From CAYSZB01 sp964435475 (GTDB taxonomy: Bacteria; Chloroflexota; Anaerolineae; Anaerolineales; Anaerolineaceae), in assembly GCA_964435475.1 (NCBI GenBank), contig CAYSZB010000007.1, positions 1-64,000 on the forward strand: a stretch of 64,000 nucleotides of DNA. The letters are read 5' to 3'. Made by a program: the position numbers and the translations under genes. Under the pieces are notes generated by a model. The model worked only from the letters and a program-made list of their open reading frames with translations. It had not been told where the DNA came from and did no database searches. This document shows, piece after piece, positions 54,753-63,928 of the stretch; the stretch's first letter is position 1; the number at the start of each line of letters is the position of its first letter.

Positions 54753-55250
54753 TTGGAACCTATAAATAAGACCACTACAAATCCTCTGGACAATCCGGAG
54801 ACAAAAGCCACAATAGATGAGATTCTTGAAGCAAATAAGCATCTACAGGGTGCTACAATGGTGATCCTCAATGAGATCCAGGACAAGATCGGTTTCATTT
54901 CACAGCCAATTCAAAATTACATAGCTGAGCAATTGGGGATTCCGGTTAGTCGTGTTCATGGCGTGGTCTCTTTTTATTCCTTCTTTACTACAACACCGCG
55001 AGGCAAGCATACAGTCAAATTTTGCATGGGAACTGCTTGTTACGTGGGGGGTATTACCCAGATCATTGAAAAAGCGAAACAGATACTTGGCGTAGAACCC
55101 GGTCAAACAACACCGGATGGTCTGATCACCCTTGAAAATTGTCGTTGCGTTGGTGCCTGCAGTCAGGCACCTGTTGTGGTGATTGACGAGATAGTTAACG
55201 GACGGGTCCAGCCAAATAAGTTCCCCAGGTTATTACAGGGGTTGGATTAG
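54753..55250 (+). CDS. NuoE-like [2Fe-2S] subunit, first copy
   Basis: A 165-residue thioredoxin-like [2Fe-2S] protein. The helical N-terminal half (GFISQPIQNYIAEQLGI, RVHGVVSFYSFFTT) is typical, and the cluster ligands are complete: FCMGTACYVGG and NCRCVGACSQAP. NuoE/HydC subunits shuttle electrons to the flavin subunit. Start is TTG at 54753 with GGAGAG 8 nt upstream. It is the first of two NuoE genes here. Confidence 0.9.
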   Translation: MEPINKTTTNPLDNPETKATIDEILEANKHLQGATMVILNEIQDKIGFISQPIQNYIAEQLGIPVSRVHGVVSFYSFFTTTPRGKHTVKFCMGTACYVGGITQIIEKAKQILGVEPGQTTPDGLITLENCRCVGACSQAPVVVIDEIVNGRVQPNKFPRLLQGLD

Positions 55251-55263
55251 TTAGGGGTAGCCT

Positions 55264-55812
55264 TTGAGAGAGATTTGCTTGCATATCCTCGATATTGCAG
55301 CAAACAGTGTTTCTGCTGGCGCAAAAAAGATCGTAATTACTATCGAGGAGAACCTTAATAACGACATCCTGAAAATAACCGTTATGGATAACGGTAAGGG
55401 AATGGATGCAGACATGGTAAAACGTGTTGCTGATCCATTTACAACCAGTCGCACAGAAAGAAGAGTTGGCTTAGGGATCCCTCTCTTTAAGTTCGCTGCC
55501 GAATCAAGCAATGGTTGGTTCAAAATTGATTCCGAGCTGGGTAAAGGGACCTCGGTTACAGCAGTGTTCCAATTAAGCCATATTGATAGAATGCCACTGG
55601 GAAATGTCGCTGACACTTTATTGCTTCTTGAGATGGGCACTCCAGAGATCAACTGGGTATTTTCTGTAAGACGGGATGATCAAGAATTTTATCTGGATGA
55701 TACAGAGATAAAGAATGAGTTGGAAGGAATTTCGATCACTGAGCCTGATGTCATTCGGTTCATGCGGAATTTGTTTGAAGAAGGTATCAGTGCAGTTAAT
55801 TTAATTAATTAG
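55264..55812 (+). CDS. GHKL ATPase-domain protein
   Basis: A 182-residue protein with a lone histidine-kinase-like ATPase domain: LDIAANSVSAGAKKI (N box), VMDNGKGMDADMV (G1) and RVGLGIPLFKFAA (G2 variant). There is no His-phosphotransfer domain. Genes of this kind are found between nuoE and nuoF-like genes in many anaerobes with hydrogenase or formate dehydrogenase clusters; the role is unknown. Start is TTG at 55264, 13 bp after the NuoE stop. Confidence 0.82.
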   Translation: MREICLHILDIAANSVSAGAKKIVITIEENLNNDILKITVMDNGKGMDADMVKRVADPFTTSRTERRVGLGIPLFKFAAESSNGWFKIDSELGKGTSVTAVFQLSHIDRMPLGNVADTLLLLEMGTPEINWVFSVRRDDQEFYLDDTEIKNELEGISITEPDVIRFMRNLFEEGISAVNLIN

Positions 55813-55822
55813 GAGAAAAAGA

Positions 55823-56191
55823 ATGCCAACAATTAAATCATTAGACGATCTGAAAAGAATTCGCGAAGAAGCTTTGCGAAAGCAGGAGTTGAAAGCAACT
55901 ACTGGCAAGATTGAGGTTATTGTGGGAATGGGCACAGTCGGAATTGCAGCCGGTGCACGGGAAACGCTCAAATCCATCCTTGATTATGTGGATCATAAGC
56001 ACCTGGAGAACATCATTATTCGCCAGACCGGTAATATTGGCTTGGACTCTTTCGAGCCGATCGTCCAGGTGGTTTTACCCGGAGCTGAGAAGGTTTCTTA
56101 TGGAAGAGTAAACCCTGACATGGCTAAAGAGATCATGGAAAAACATGTTCAAAACGGCCAGGTTGTAACTGACTACAAAGTTGAAGGTTAA
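55823..56191 (+). CDS. HndB-like thioredoxin-fold subunit without any cysteine
   Basis: A 122-residue protein clearly of the HndB/NuoE C-terminal family: IEVIVGMGTVGIAAGARETL and RQTGNIGLDSFEPIVQVVL. Related proteins have Cys where this one has V in GTVG, N in TGNIG and D in GLDS. In fact it has no Cys at all, so it cannot bind the usual [2Fe-2S] cluster. It is otherwise well conserved and in the normal place, 43 bp before the NuoF gene, suggesting a structural role rather than decay. Confidence 0.87.
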   Translation: MPTIKSLDDLKRIREEALRKQELKATTGKIEVIVGMGTVGIAAGARETLKSILDYVDHKHLENIIIRQTGNIGLDSFEPIVQVVLPGAEKVSYGRVNPDMAKEIMEKHVQNGQVVTDYKVEG

Positions 56192-56234
56192 TATTTCATA
56201 GAAGTTGCTTGATATCTAATTTGGAAGGATTATT

Positions 56235-58019
56235 ATGCCATTTTACAGATCAACTGTTCTTGTTTCCATTGACCCAATATGTATTGAAAAAGGCGCATAT
56301 GAGTTAATTGATTCTCTAAACGATGAATTGATCAAAAAAGGTCTCATTGATGAAGTTCAAATCTTGGAGACACCCCGCTTGGGGGACCCGGAGGTTTACG
56401 GTCCTGATTTAACAATATATCCCGAAGGGACTCACTATGCAAATCTATCTTTTTTTGACATTCCTCGCCTAGTAGAAGAGCATTTCATAAAGGGCAGGAT
56501 TCTCAATCAATATGCGGCCAAAATGGCAGACAATATTGACGAAGAATTAGGTGCACTCCGACCAAAAGAAAAACGGGTTGTCCTTCGAAATATTGGCGTC
56601 ATTGATCCAAGAAATATTGAGGATTACTTTGCTTACGATGGATATATGGCACTTGGAAAAGTGCTAACTGAAATGACACCTGATCAAGTGATCCAGGTCA
56701 TATTGGATTCAAAACTACGGGGTAGGGGTGGTGCAGGATTTCCAACTGGCATGAAATGGCGTTTTGCGCGCCAGGCAGAAGGTGATATCAAGTACCTGAT
56801 CTGCAACGCTGATGAAGGTGATCCTGGTGCGTTTATGAATAGGCGCGTCCTTGAAGGCGACCCCCATTCTGTAATCGAAGGTATGATCATTGCTGCTTAT
56901 GCGATTGGCGCCAAACAGGGTTACGTTTACTGCCGTGCTGAGTATCCGATTGCAGTTAGCACCTTGAACCTTGCCATCAAACAAGCCAGGTCCATGGGAT
57001 TGCTTGGCAAGAATATCTTGGGAACTGATTTCTCCTATGACATGGAAGTACGTATGGGTGCGGGTGCGTTTGTTTGTGGCGAGGAAACTGCCTTAATGGC
57101 ATCCATCGAGGGTGGCAGGGGCGAACCCAAAGCTCGTCCTCCCTTCCCTGCCAATAAGGGCTTGTGGGGAAAACCAACCAATATCAATAATGTAGAAACC
57201 TATGCAAATGTTCCTCAGATTATTCTCAAGGGTGCTGAATGGTACTCAGGAATGGGAACGGAGAAAAGCAAAGGCACAAAAACATTTGCTTTGGCAGGTG
57301 ATGTCAAGAACACAGGATTAATTGAGGTTCCTTTTGGCATAAGCCTTAGGGAGATCATTTATGATGTCGGTGGAGGCATCAAGGGCGATAAAAGGTTCAA
57401 AGCGGTGCAAACAGGTGGACCCATGGGCGGTTGTATTCCAGAGCACATGCTGGATATTCCTGTCGATTATGAGACGTTGGGCCAGGCTGGCTCAATTATG
57501 GGTTCTGGTGGCATGATTGTTATGGACGAAGACACTTGCATGGTAGATATTGCACGGTTCTTCATGGAATTTACCCAGGACGAATCATGCGGTAAATGTG
57601 TCCCCTGCCGTGTAGGAACCCATCGCTTGCTTGAGATTCTGGAAGGGATCTGCGATGGACGGGGTACTGAACAAGACCTGCTTGAGTTACAGGAACTGAG
57701 CGATCAAATTAGAAAGAACAGCTTGTGCGGACTCGGTCAAGGAGCACCCAACCCGGTCGTCTCAACCCTTAAGCACTTTATGGATGAATATGAAGCACAT
57801 GTTTATGAGAAACGGTGTCCGGCAAAAGTCTGTCGTTCATTGATCAAGTTTGAGATTATGGACGGACCTTGTACTGGGTGTACTGTTTGCGCCAGGAACT
57901 GCCCGGTTCAGGCAATCTCAGGAGAGCGGAAACAAACCCACATAATTGATCAAGATATTTGCATTAAGTGTGGAATTTGCCACCAGGTTTGCCAATTTGA
58001 TGCTATAAGCATCAGTTAA
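56235..58019 (+). CDS. NuoF/HydB-like NADH-binding subunit, first copy
   Basis: A 594-residue flavin subunit. The N-terminal thioredoxin-like domain (1-100) keeps its shape (VYGPDLTIYPEG, VEEHFIKGRIL) but has only one of its four cluster Cys (PIC at about 15). The NuoF core has RGRGGAGFPTGMKW (FMN), NADEGDPGAFMNR and GAGAFVCGEETALMASIEG; the [4Fe-4S] site is ESCGKCVPCR and a later Cys in SLCGLG. Two C-terminal ferredoxins follow: CTGCTVCARNCP and CIKCGICHQVCQF. It should exchange electrons between NADH and ferredoxin clusters. Confidence 0.93.
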   Translation: MPFYRSTVLVSIDPICIEKGAYELIDSLNDELIKKGLIDEVQILETPRLGDPEVYGPDLTIYPEGTHYANLSFFDIPRLVEEHFIKGRILNQYAAKMADNIDEELGALRPKEKRVVLRNIGVIDPRNIEDYFAYDGYMALGKVLTEMTPDQVIQVILDSKLRGRGGAGFPTGMKWRFARQAEGDIKYLICNADEGDPGAFMNRRVLEGDPHSVIEGMIIAAYAIGAKQGYVYCRAEYPIAVSTLNLAIKQARSMGLLGKNILGTDFSYDMEVRMGAGAFVCGEETALMASIEGGRGEPKARPPFPANKGLWGKPTNINNVETYANVPQIILKGAEWYSGMGTEKSKGTKTFALAGDVKNTGLIEVPFGISLREIIYDVGGGIKGDKRFKAVQTGGPMGGCIPEHMLDIPVDYETLGQAGSIMGSGGMIVMDEDTCMVDIARFFMEFTQDESCGKCVPCRVGTHRLLEILEGICDGRGTEQDLLELQELSDQIRKNSLCGLGQGAPNPVVSTLKHFMDEYEAHVYEKRCPAKVCRSLIKFEIMDGPCTGCTVCARNCPVQAISGERKQTHIIDQDICIKCGICHQVCQFDAISIS

Positions 58020-58039
58020 TTTGTAAAGGAGAATTTTTT

Positions 58040-58519
58040 ATGACATCTGACACTAAGAACGACTTGGAAATGCTGGAAGGTGTAAGAAAAATTGTTCATA
58101 GAATTGGCAATACGCGGGCAGAGCTGATTGCAATTTTGCAAGCAATAACGAATCAATTCGGTTACATCTCACCGGAAGCTATCAAGGAACTATCATTCTT
58201 ATTGAAAATTCCCACAAAAGAGATTCAATCAGTCGCTACCTTTTATCGAATGTTATCAACCCAGCCCAGGGGAAAACACGTGATCCAGTTTTGCGAAAGT
58301 GCCCCATGCCATGTGGTCGGTGGTAAAGAAGTTTGGGTAGCTTTGAAGGAAGCATTAAAAATAGAATCAGGTCAAACAACCCCAGACAATAAATGGACAC
58401 TGTTAACCACCAGTTGCCTCGGTGCTTGCGGTATTGGACCGGTTATCCTTATTGATACTGACATGTACGGCAACGTGACACCTGAACAGGTCAGAAACAT
58501 TCTTAGCCGATACGAATAG
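58040..58519 (+). CDS. NuoE-like [2Fe-2S] subunit, second copy
   Basis: A 159-residue paralogue of the NuoE at 54753. The helical half has NQFGYISPEAIKELSFLL and VATFYRMLSTQP; cluster ligands are FCESAPCHVVGG and TTSCLGACGIGP, all four present. It lies 20 bp after the first NuoF and 9 bp before the second, so the order is E1-ATPase-HndB-F1-E2-F2. Confidence 0.9.
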   Translation: MTSDTKNDLEMLEGVRKIVHRIGNTRAELIAILQAITNQFGYISPEAIKELSFLLKIPTKEIQSVATFYRMLSTQPRGKHVIQFCESAPCHVVGGKEVWVALKEALKIESGQTTPDNKWTLLTTSCLGACGIGPVILIDTDMYGNVTPEQVRNILSRYE

Positions 58520-58528
58520 GAGAAACAT

Positions 58529-60151
58529 ATGAAAGCTGTACGATCGATGGTTCTGATATCTAACGATACAGAGAGTATTGTACGAGGTTCAGAGACAATA
58601 TTCAGTGAATTTCAAACACAACTACAGCACTTTGGCCTTACGGATGAAGTCTCACTTTCTTTGGTAACCGATCTTGGTCATAGCTATGCTTCACCAATTG
58701 TTGTCATTTATCCAGAGACTGTAATTTACGGACCAGTAAAACTCACAGATGTCCCGCATATTGTTGAAGAACATCTTTACAAGGGACGAATTGTTGAGGA
58801 AAAGCGTGCACCTCTGCATGAACTTTCAGGACGTGTTGCATGGTTATCAGCCAGGAAAGGCACATTACCAGCCGAAAACCGTGTTGTGTTAAAAAATGTC
58901 GGCTTAATTGATCCCGATAGCATCGAGGATTATATTGCCCATGATGGATATCAGGCACTGGGATTAGCTCTCGAGAAAACACCTGAAGAGGTGATAGCAA
59001 TCATCAAAGAATCAGGCCTTCAAGGTCGTGGCGGTGCAGGCTTTCCTACAGGTATCAAGTGGGGGTATGTTAGCAAGACTTATGGTAGTAAAAAGTATGT
59101 CATTTGCAACGCAGATGAGAGTGAACCAGGTACATTTAAGGATCGGGTTGTACTAGAGGGAGATCCCCATGCCATCATTGAAGCAATGCTAATCGCCGCC
59201 TATTCAGTTGGTGCTGATGAAGGGTTTATTTACATCCGTGGGGAATACCAATTGGCGATTGAACGGGTTGAAACTGCGATCAAACAGGCTGAAGGTAATG
59301 GTTTGCTGGGTAGCAATATTTTTGGATCCAGCTTGAATTTTAAGCTTCATGTCCATGCTGGTGCAGGTGCATATATATGTGGTGAAGAGACCGCATTAAT
59401 TGAATCGATCGAAGGCAAAAGGGGTGAACCCCGCTCAAGACCACCTTACCCGACTACTGATGGTCTCTGGGGGAAGCCAACTCTCATCAACAATGTTGAA
59501 ACCTTTGCGAATATTCCTGCCATTATTAGAAATGGTGCACCATGGTATCGCAGTTTGGGTACCCCCTCAAGCCCGGGTACCAAAGTATACACGATCCTTG
59601 GCAATGTCAATGTAACAGGTCTGATCGAAGTACCGATGGGCATCACCTTGCGTGAGGTAATTTCAATTTACGCCAAAGGTATGAAAAATGGCAGCTTTAA
59701 GATGGCTCAAACAGGCGGATCAAGCGGTTCAATTATCCCTTCCAGTTTACAGGATACACCAATGGATTTTGACTCCTACAAAAGAGCTGGTGTCTCCTTA
59801 GGCTCAGGTGCTTTGTTGATTTGCAGTGACGATGTTTGTATAGTTGACCTGACCAGGGTCTTGATCAACTTCTTCAAGGTTGAGTCCTGTGGCAAATGTA
59901 CACCTTGCCGAATTGGCACCAAACACGCTTATGATATCCTCGAAAACATTTCCAAAGGCAAAGGAACTCTTGAAAACCTGGACGATTTGCTTAGATTAAG
60001 CAAAGAAATGCTTGATCTATCAAACTGTGGTCTGGGCCAGACAGCTGGAACACCGATCAGGGATATGCTGAATTACTTCCGGGCAGAAGTTGAAGCACAC
60101 ATTCGTTTAGGGGTGTGCCCGACAGGTGTATGTTCAATGCATGATAAATAG
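58529..60151 (+). CDS. NuoF-like NADH-binding subunit, second copy, no C-terminal ferredoxin
   Basis: A 540-residue paralogue of the NuoF at 56235. The N-terminal thioredoxin-like domain has no Cys (VLISNDTESIVRGS, TDLGHSYASPIVVIY), so no [2Fe-2S] cluster. The flavin core is intact (QGRGGAGFPTGIKW, NADESEPGTFKD, GAGAYICGEETALIESIEG), as is the [4Fe-4S] site ESCGKCTPCR with SNCGLG. It ends at VCPTGVCSMHDK, where the first copy goes on into two ferredoxin domains. The pair F2/E2 may serve the formate dehydrogenase downstream. Confidence 0.92.
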   Translation: MKAVRSMVLISNDTESIVRGSETIFSEFQTQLQHFGLTDEVSLSLVTDLGHSYASPIVVIYPETVIYGPVKLTDVPHIVEEHLYKGRIVEEKRAPLHELSGRVAWLSARKGTLPAENRVVLKNVGLIDPDSIEDYIAHDGYQALGLALEKTPEEVIAIIKESGLQGRGGAGFPTGIKWGYVSKTYGSKKYVICNADESEPGTFKDRVVLEGDPHAIIEAMLIAAYSVGADEGFIYIRGEYQLAIERVETAIKQAEGNGLLGSNIFGSSLNFKLHVHAGAGAYICGEETALIESIEGKRGEPRSRPPYPTTDGLWGKPTLINNVETFANIPAIIRNGAPWYRSLGTPSSPGTKVYTILGNVNVTGLIEVPMGITLREVISIYAKGMKNGSFKMAQTGGSSGSIIPSSLQDTPMDFDSYKRAGVSLGSGALLICSDDVCIVDLTRVLINFFKVESCGKCTPCRIGTKHAYDILENISKGKGTLENLDDLLRLSKEMLDLSNCGLGQTAGTPIRDMLNYFRAEVEAHIRLGVCPTGVCSMHDK

Positions 60152-60201
60152 ATGATCATGTTTAGAAAAAATAAAATTTATCAATAAAAGAGGAAAATAA
60201 A

Positions 60202-61041
60202 ATGACAGAACCCAATACTACAATCGATGATCTTACCCCACCAGAAGTTGCCAATAAAGCTATTGCAGTTGGCATTAAAAAAGCTGGCCTTGATTTTTGG
60301 ACCATGTTTGTCCTGGCATTATTTGGTGGAGCATTTATCGCTTTTGGAGCAATCCTGGCTACTGTTGTTGGCACGAATGGCGCGGAATTTCCATACGGCG
60401 TCAACGCACTGTTGAAAGGTTTGATTTTTACTGTGGGGCTAGTGTTGGTGATTGTTGCTGGTGCAGAATTATTCACAGGCAACAATTTGATGTTAATGGC
60501 AGTTCTCAGTAAAAAGATCACTACAGGTAAAATGCTTAGAAACTGGGGAGTTGTTTACCTCGGTAACCTTGTCGGTGCACTCATTATTGCTGGAATTATG
60601 CTCTTGGCAAAAGAATACACCTTTGCTTCAGGAGCTTTAGGCAAGACTGCCCTGAGCATTGCCAATGCAAAATCAGGCTTAGGCTTTGGATCCGCAATTG
60701 GTCTTGGCATCCTGTGCAATATGCTGGTTTGCCTTGCAGTATGGATGACCTTCTCCGCCAGGACTACAGCTGGAAAGATTGCAGCCATCATTCTACCAAT
60801 TGCCTCTTTTGTTACTGCAGGTTTTGAACACAGTGTAGCCAATATGTACTTCATCCCTATGGGATTATTTATCAAGTGGTTTGATCCGGAATTCTTTAGT
60901 GCAGCTGGAGAATTTGGGAATTTAACTCTGGGTAACTTCCTTTTGAAAAACCTTCTTCCAGTTACCATTGGCAATATTATCGGCGGTGCGTTGTTCATTG
61001 GTGGAGTTTATTGGTTTACCTACTTAAGAAAAAGTAAGTAA
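60202..61041 (+). CDS. focA: Formate/nitrite channel (FocA family)
   Basis: A 279-residue pentameric channel subunit with six membrane helices. Family marks are LFGGAFIAFGAILA, AGAELFTGNNLMLM, CNMLVCLAVWMTF and GFEHSVANMYFIPMG, the last with the pore His. It lies between the second NuoF and the formate dehydrogenase gene, so export or import of formate is the likely role rather than nitrite. An AAGAGG ribosome site precedes the ATG. Confidence 0.93.
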   Translation: MTEPNTTIDDLTPPEVANKAIAVGIKKAGLDFWTMFVLALFGGAFIAFGAILATVVGTNGAEFPYGVNALLKGLIFTVGLVLVIVAGAELFTGNNLMLMAVLSKKITTGKMLRNWGVVYLGNLVGALIIAGIMLLAKEYTFASGALGKTALSIANAKSGLGFGSAIGLGILCNMLVCLAVWMTFSARTTAGKIAAIILPIASFVTAGFEHSVANMYFIPMGLFIKWFDPEFFSAAGEFGNLTLGNFLLKNLLPVTIGNIIGGALFIGGVYWFTYLRKSK

Positions 61042-61112
61042 AATTCTTTTCTACAATTAACTGCTCATCAACAGGATTTGTGCCAGGTTTTCAGGCACTT
61101 ATAAGGATAATT

Positions 61113-63875
61113 ATGACAAAATTAAAGATAAATGGCATTGAAATCGAAGCTGATAGTAAGTGGACGATATTAAAAGCTGCCGAACACGCTAACATTACCA
61201 TCCCTACCTTGTGCTATCATAAGGACCTCTCCCCTACAGGTGCTTGTCGGATGTGCCTGGTTCAGGTGAAAGGCGCCCGTGGCTTGATTACTGCCTGCAC
61301 TACGCCGATCTCAGAAGGAATGGAAGTTGAGACAGAGAATGATACTTTAGCCTCCTCACGTCGGTCGGTATTAAAGCTTTTACTGAGCGTCTACCATGAT
61401 AGCGGGTACAAACCAGACCAGACGGACAACGAGTTATATAAATGGGCAAGGTTTTATGGACTCACTCCTGAAGATCATATGTCAAAGAAGACTCGCTATG
61501 AAATTGACACAGATCCCAATCCATTCATCTGGATAGATCTCAACAAATGCATCCTTTGCACGAGATGTATCCGAGCTTGCTCCGAGGTCCAGGGTCGCTT
61601 TGTTTGGGGCATATCTGAAAGAGGTTTTGAAGCCCACATCACTGCCGGCGTTGATGAGGACATGATCGATGCAAGGTGTGAATCTTGTGGTGCATGTGTT
61701 GCTTATTGCCCGACCGGTGCACTTTCACTGAAACCAACTGTTAGAGTTCAACCTGCAGAGAAAAAAGTGACCACAACTTGTAATTATTGTGGCGTTGGCT
61801 GTCAATTTGATTTTAATGTAATAGATGACCAAATAGTAAAAGTTACCTCCAATCCGCTTGCTCCAGCCAATGGATTGCATCTTTGTGTAAAGGGTCGCTT
61901 TGGTTTCTCTTTTATTCATCACCCAGATCGGCTGACAAAACCATTGGTACGCAATTACCTGCTAAATGGGACAGAAAGGCCCTCCAAAAAAGAGCGTGGT
62001 AAGTGGGTTGAGACGGATTGGGACACAGCGCTAAATATCGTTGCCCGACGTTTAAACTCAACCCGCGAAAAGTTCGGTCCGGATAGTATTGGTGTTCTAT
62101 CATCAGCCAAGTGCACCAACGAAGAAAACTATTTGATGAATAAATTTGCCCGGCAGGTCATTGGCACCAATAATGTCGATCACTGTGCCAGGCTATGCCA
62201 TGCCAGCACTGTTGCTGGTCTGGCAACTGCCCTGGGTTCAGGTGCTATGACAAACTCCATGAACGACATTGCTGAAAACGCCAATTCGATGTTTGTCATT
62301 GGGTCAAACACTACAGAACAGCATCCTGTTTTTGGTGCGAAAATTCGTCAAGCAGTCTTAAGAAGAAATGTCAAACTCATCGTTGCCGATCCACGCAAAA
62401 TTGAATTATGTGAGTTTGCAGTCATGCATATTCAACAAAAACCTGGTACAGATATTGCTTTGATTAATGGGTTGATGCATATCATCCTTGAAAAAGGTTT
62501 GGAAAATAGGCAATTTATTGAAGAAAGAACCGAGGATTTCGAAGCTTTCGCTGAAAATCTAAAGATTTATACTCCAGAAAAGGTATCACAGATTACTGGC
62601 GTACCGGTAGAAAAACTGTACAAAGCTGTTGACATCATCGTGGAAAATGCTCCGATGGCAGTATTTTGGGCAATGGGCATAACCCAGCATACTGTCGGTG
62701 TTCACAATGTATTTGCCCTTGCTGATCTGCAGATGTTGCTGGGTAACTTTGGTATCCCCGGTGGTGGCGTTAATCCACTGCGTGGTCAGAACAATGTTCA
62801 AGGAGCCTGCGACATGGGTTGTCTGGTTAATGTTTATCCAGGCTACCAGGCAGTGGTTGCAGAAGCTTCTCAACAAAAATTCGAAGCTGCCTGGGGGACT
62901 TCTCTTTCCAATAAGGTCGGCAAGACTGTAACTGAGATCATTCCTGGTGTTCTGGAGGGATCAACAAAAGCCCTTTACATATTGGGTGAAAACCCCGCAA
63001 TGACTGATCCGGATACCAATCACATTCGCCATTGTCTTGAGGAATTGGACTTCCTTGCTTTACAGGAGATATTTCCTACCGAAACATCAGCTTATGCCGA
63101 TGTGCTCCTCCCTGGGGTTACTTTTGCAGAAAAGACAGGCACATTCACTAGTACAGAACGTCGTGTCCAAATGGTCAGACAAGCCATTTCACCGCGTGGC
63201 GAATCCAGGTCAGATTGGGAGGTAATCTCTGATCTGGCCAGGCGTGTTATCGCTCTTGGAGGAAAAGTCATCAACGAAGCCCCTCACTCTTCATGGGATT
63301 ACTCGGATTCATCAGCCATCATGAAGGAAATTTCGGCTGTGACACCGAGCTATGGAGGAATTTCGCACGATCGCTTGAATGAAGGCGAAACGCTTTGTTG
63401 GCCATGCCCCTCACCCGAACACCCGGGTACTCCCATCCTGCACATAGGCAAGTTCACTCGCGGTAAAGGCAAATTCATCCCGGCAATCCATCTTGATCCT
63501 TCAGAGCTGCCTGATGAGAAATATCCCATGATGCTAACAACTGGTCGGGTTCTATACCATTGGCATAGTGGTGAGCAGACGCGTCGGGTCAAAGAAATTC
63601 TTGAGATCTATGGCGAAGCTTTGATTGAAGTTTCTCCAGAGGATGCGCAACGCTTAGGCATTAACGATGAGTCCACTCAAGTCAGGGTTACCTCTCGCCG
63701 CGGTTCAATTGTTGCCAAGGCTTGGGTGGTAGATCGAGTTCCTGAAGGCTTGATCTATGGAAATTTCCATTTTCCTGAGAACAATATTAATTACCTGACC
63801 AAGGCAGCGCTTGATCCGATCGCCAAGATTCCCGAATACAAGGTATCTGCGGTAAAAATTGAAGTCGTACGCTAA
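61113..63875 (+). CDS. fdhA: NAD-linked type formate dehydrogenase alpha subunit, catalytic Cys
   Basis: A 920-residue molybdo- or tungsto-enzyme of the NuoG/FdhA type. A [2Fe-2S] domain uses C34, C45, C48 and C62. The next region normally has an HxxxCxxC...C cluster; only H95 remains (VYHDSGYKPDQTDNEL). Two ferredoxin clusters (CILCTRCIRAC, CESCGACVAYCP) and the catalytic [4Fe-4S] (CNYCGVGCQ) follow. The active site is HCARLCHAS with C362 and H363, so it is the Cys form and not the Sec form. It probably joins with NuoE/NuoF copies for reversible formate-CO2 conversion with NADH and perhaps ferredoxin. ATG at 61113 has AAGGA upstream. Confidence 0.92.
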   Translation: MTKLKINGIEIEADSKWTILKAAEHANITIPTLCYHKDLSPTGACRMCLVQVKGARGLITACTTPISEGMEVETENDTLASSRRSVLKLLLSVYHDSGYKPDQTDNELYKWARFYGLTPEDHMSKKTRYEIDTDPNPFIWIDLNKCILCTRCIRACSEVQGRFVWGISERGFEAHITAGVDEDMIDARCESCGACVAYCPTGALSLKPTVRVQPAEKKVTTTCNYCGVGCQFDFNVIDDQIVKVTSNPLAPANGLHLCVKGRFGFSFIHHPDRLTKPLVRNYLLNGTERPSKKERGKWVETDWDTALNIVARRLNSTREKFGPDSIGVLSSAKCTNEENYLMNKFARQVIGTNNVDHCARLCHASTVAGLATALGSGAMTNSMNDIAENANSMFVIGSNTTEQHPVFGAKIRQAVLRRNVKLIVADPRKIELCEFAVMHIQQKPGTDIALINGLMHIILEKGLENRQFIEERTEDFEAFAENLKIYTPEKVSQITGVPVEKLYKAVDIIVENAPMAVFWAMGITQHTVGVHNVFALADLQMLLGNFGIPGGGVNPLRGQNNVQGACDMGCLVNVYPGYQAVVAEASQQKFEAAWGTSLSNKVGKTVTEIIPGVLEGSTKALYILGENPAMTDPDTNHIRHCLEELDFLALQEIFPTETSAYADVLLPGVTFAEKTGTFTSTERRVQMVRQAISPRGESRSDWEVISDLARRVIALGGKVINEAPHSSWDYSDSSAIMKEISAVTPSYGGISHDRLNEGETLCWPCPSPEHPGTPILHIGKFTRGKGKFIPAIHLDPSELPDEKYPMMLTTGRVLYHWHSGEQTRRVKEILEIYGEALIEVSPEDAQRLGINDESTQVRVTSRRGSIVAKAWVVDRVPEGLIYGNFHFPENNINYLTKAALDPIAKIPEYKVSAVKIEVVR

Positions 63876-63890
63876 CTTTTCTTGAAGGAC

Positions 63891-63928
63891 AAGCCCCCAG
63901 TAACGCATTGCTTATTGGGGGCTTTTAT
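63891..63928 (+). terminator. Terminator of the Nuo/Fdh operon
   Basis: AAGCCCCCA (63891-63899) pairs with TGGGGGCTT (63916-63924) across a 16-nt loop, followed by TTATTT. It overlaps the 3' end of the opposing MobA-like gene. Confidence 0.85.

Noticed and set aside
61113..63875. Selenocysteine in the formate dehydrogenase
   Set aside because: The active-site codon at 62196-62198 is TGC (Cys362), and there is no in-frame TGA.
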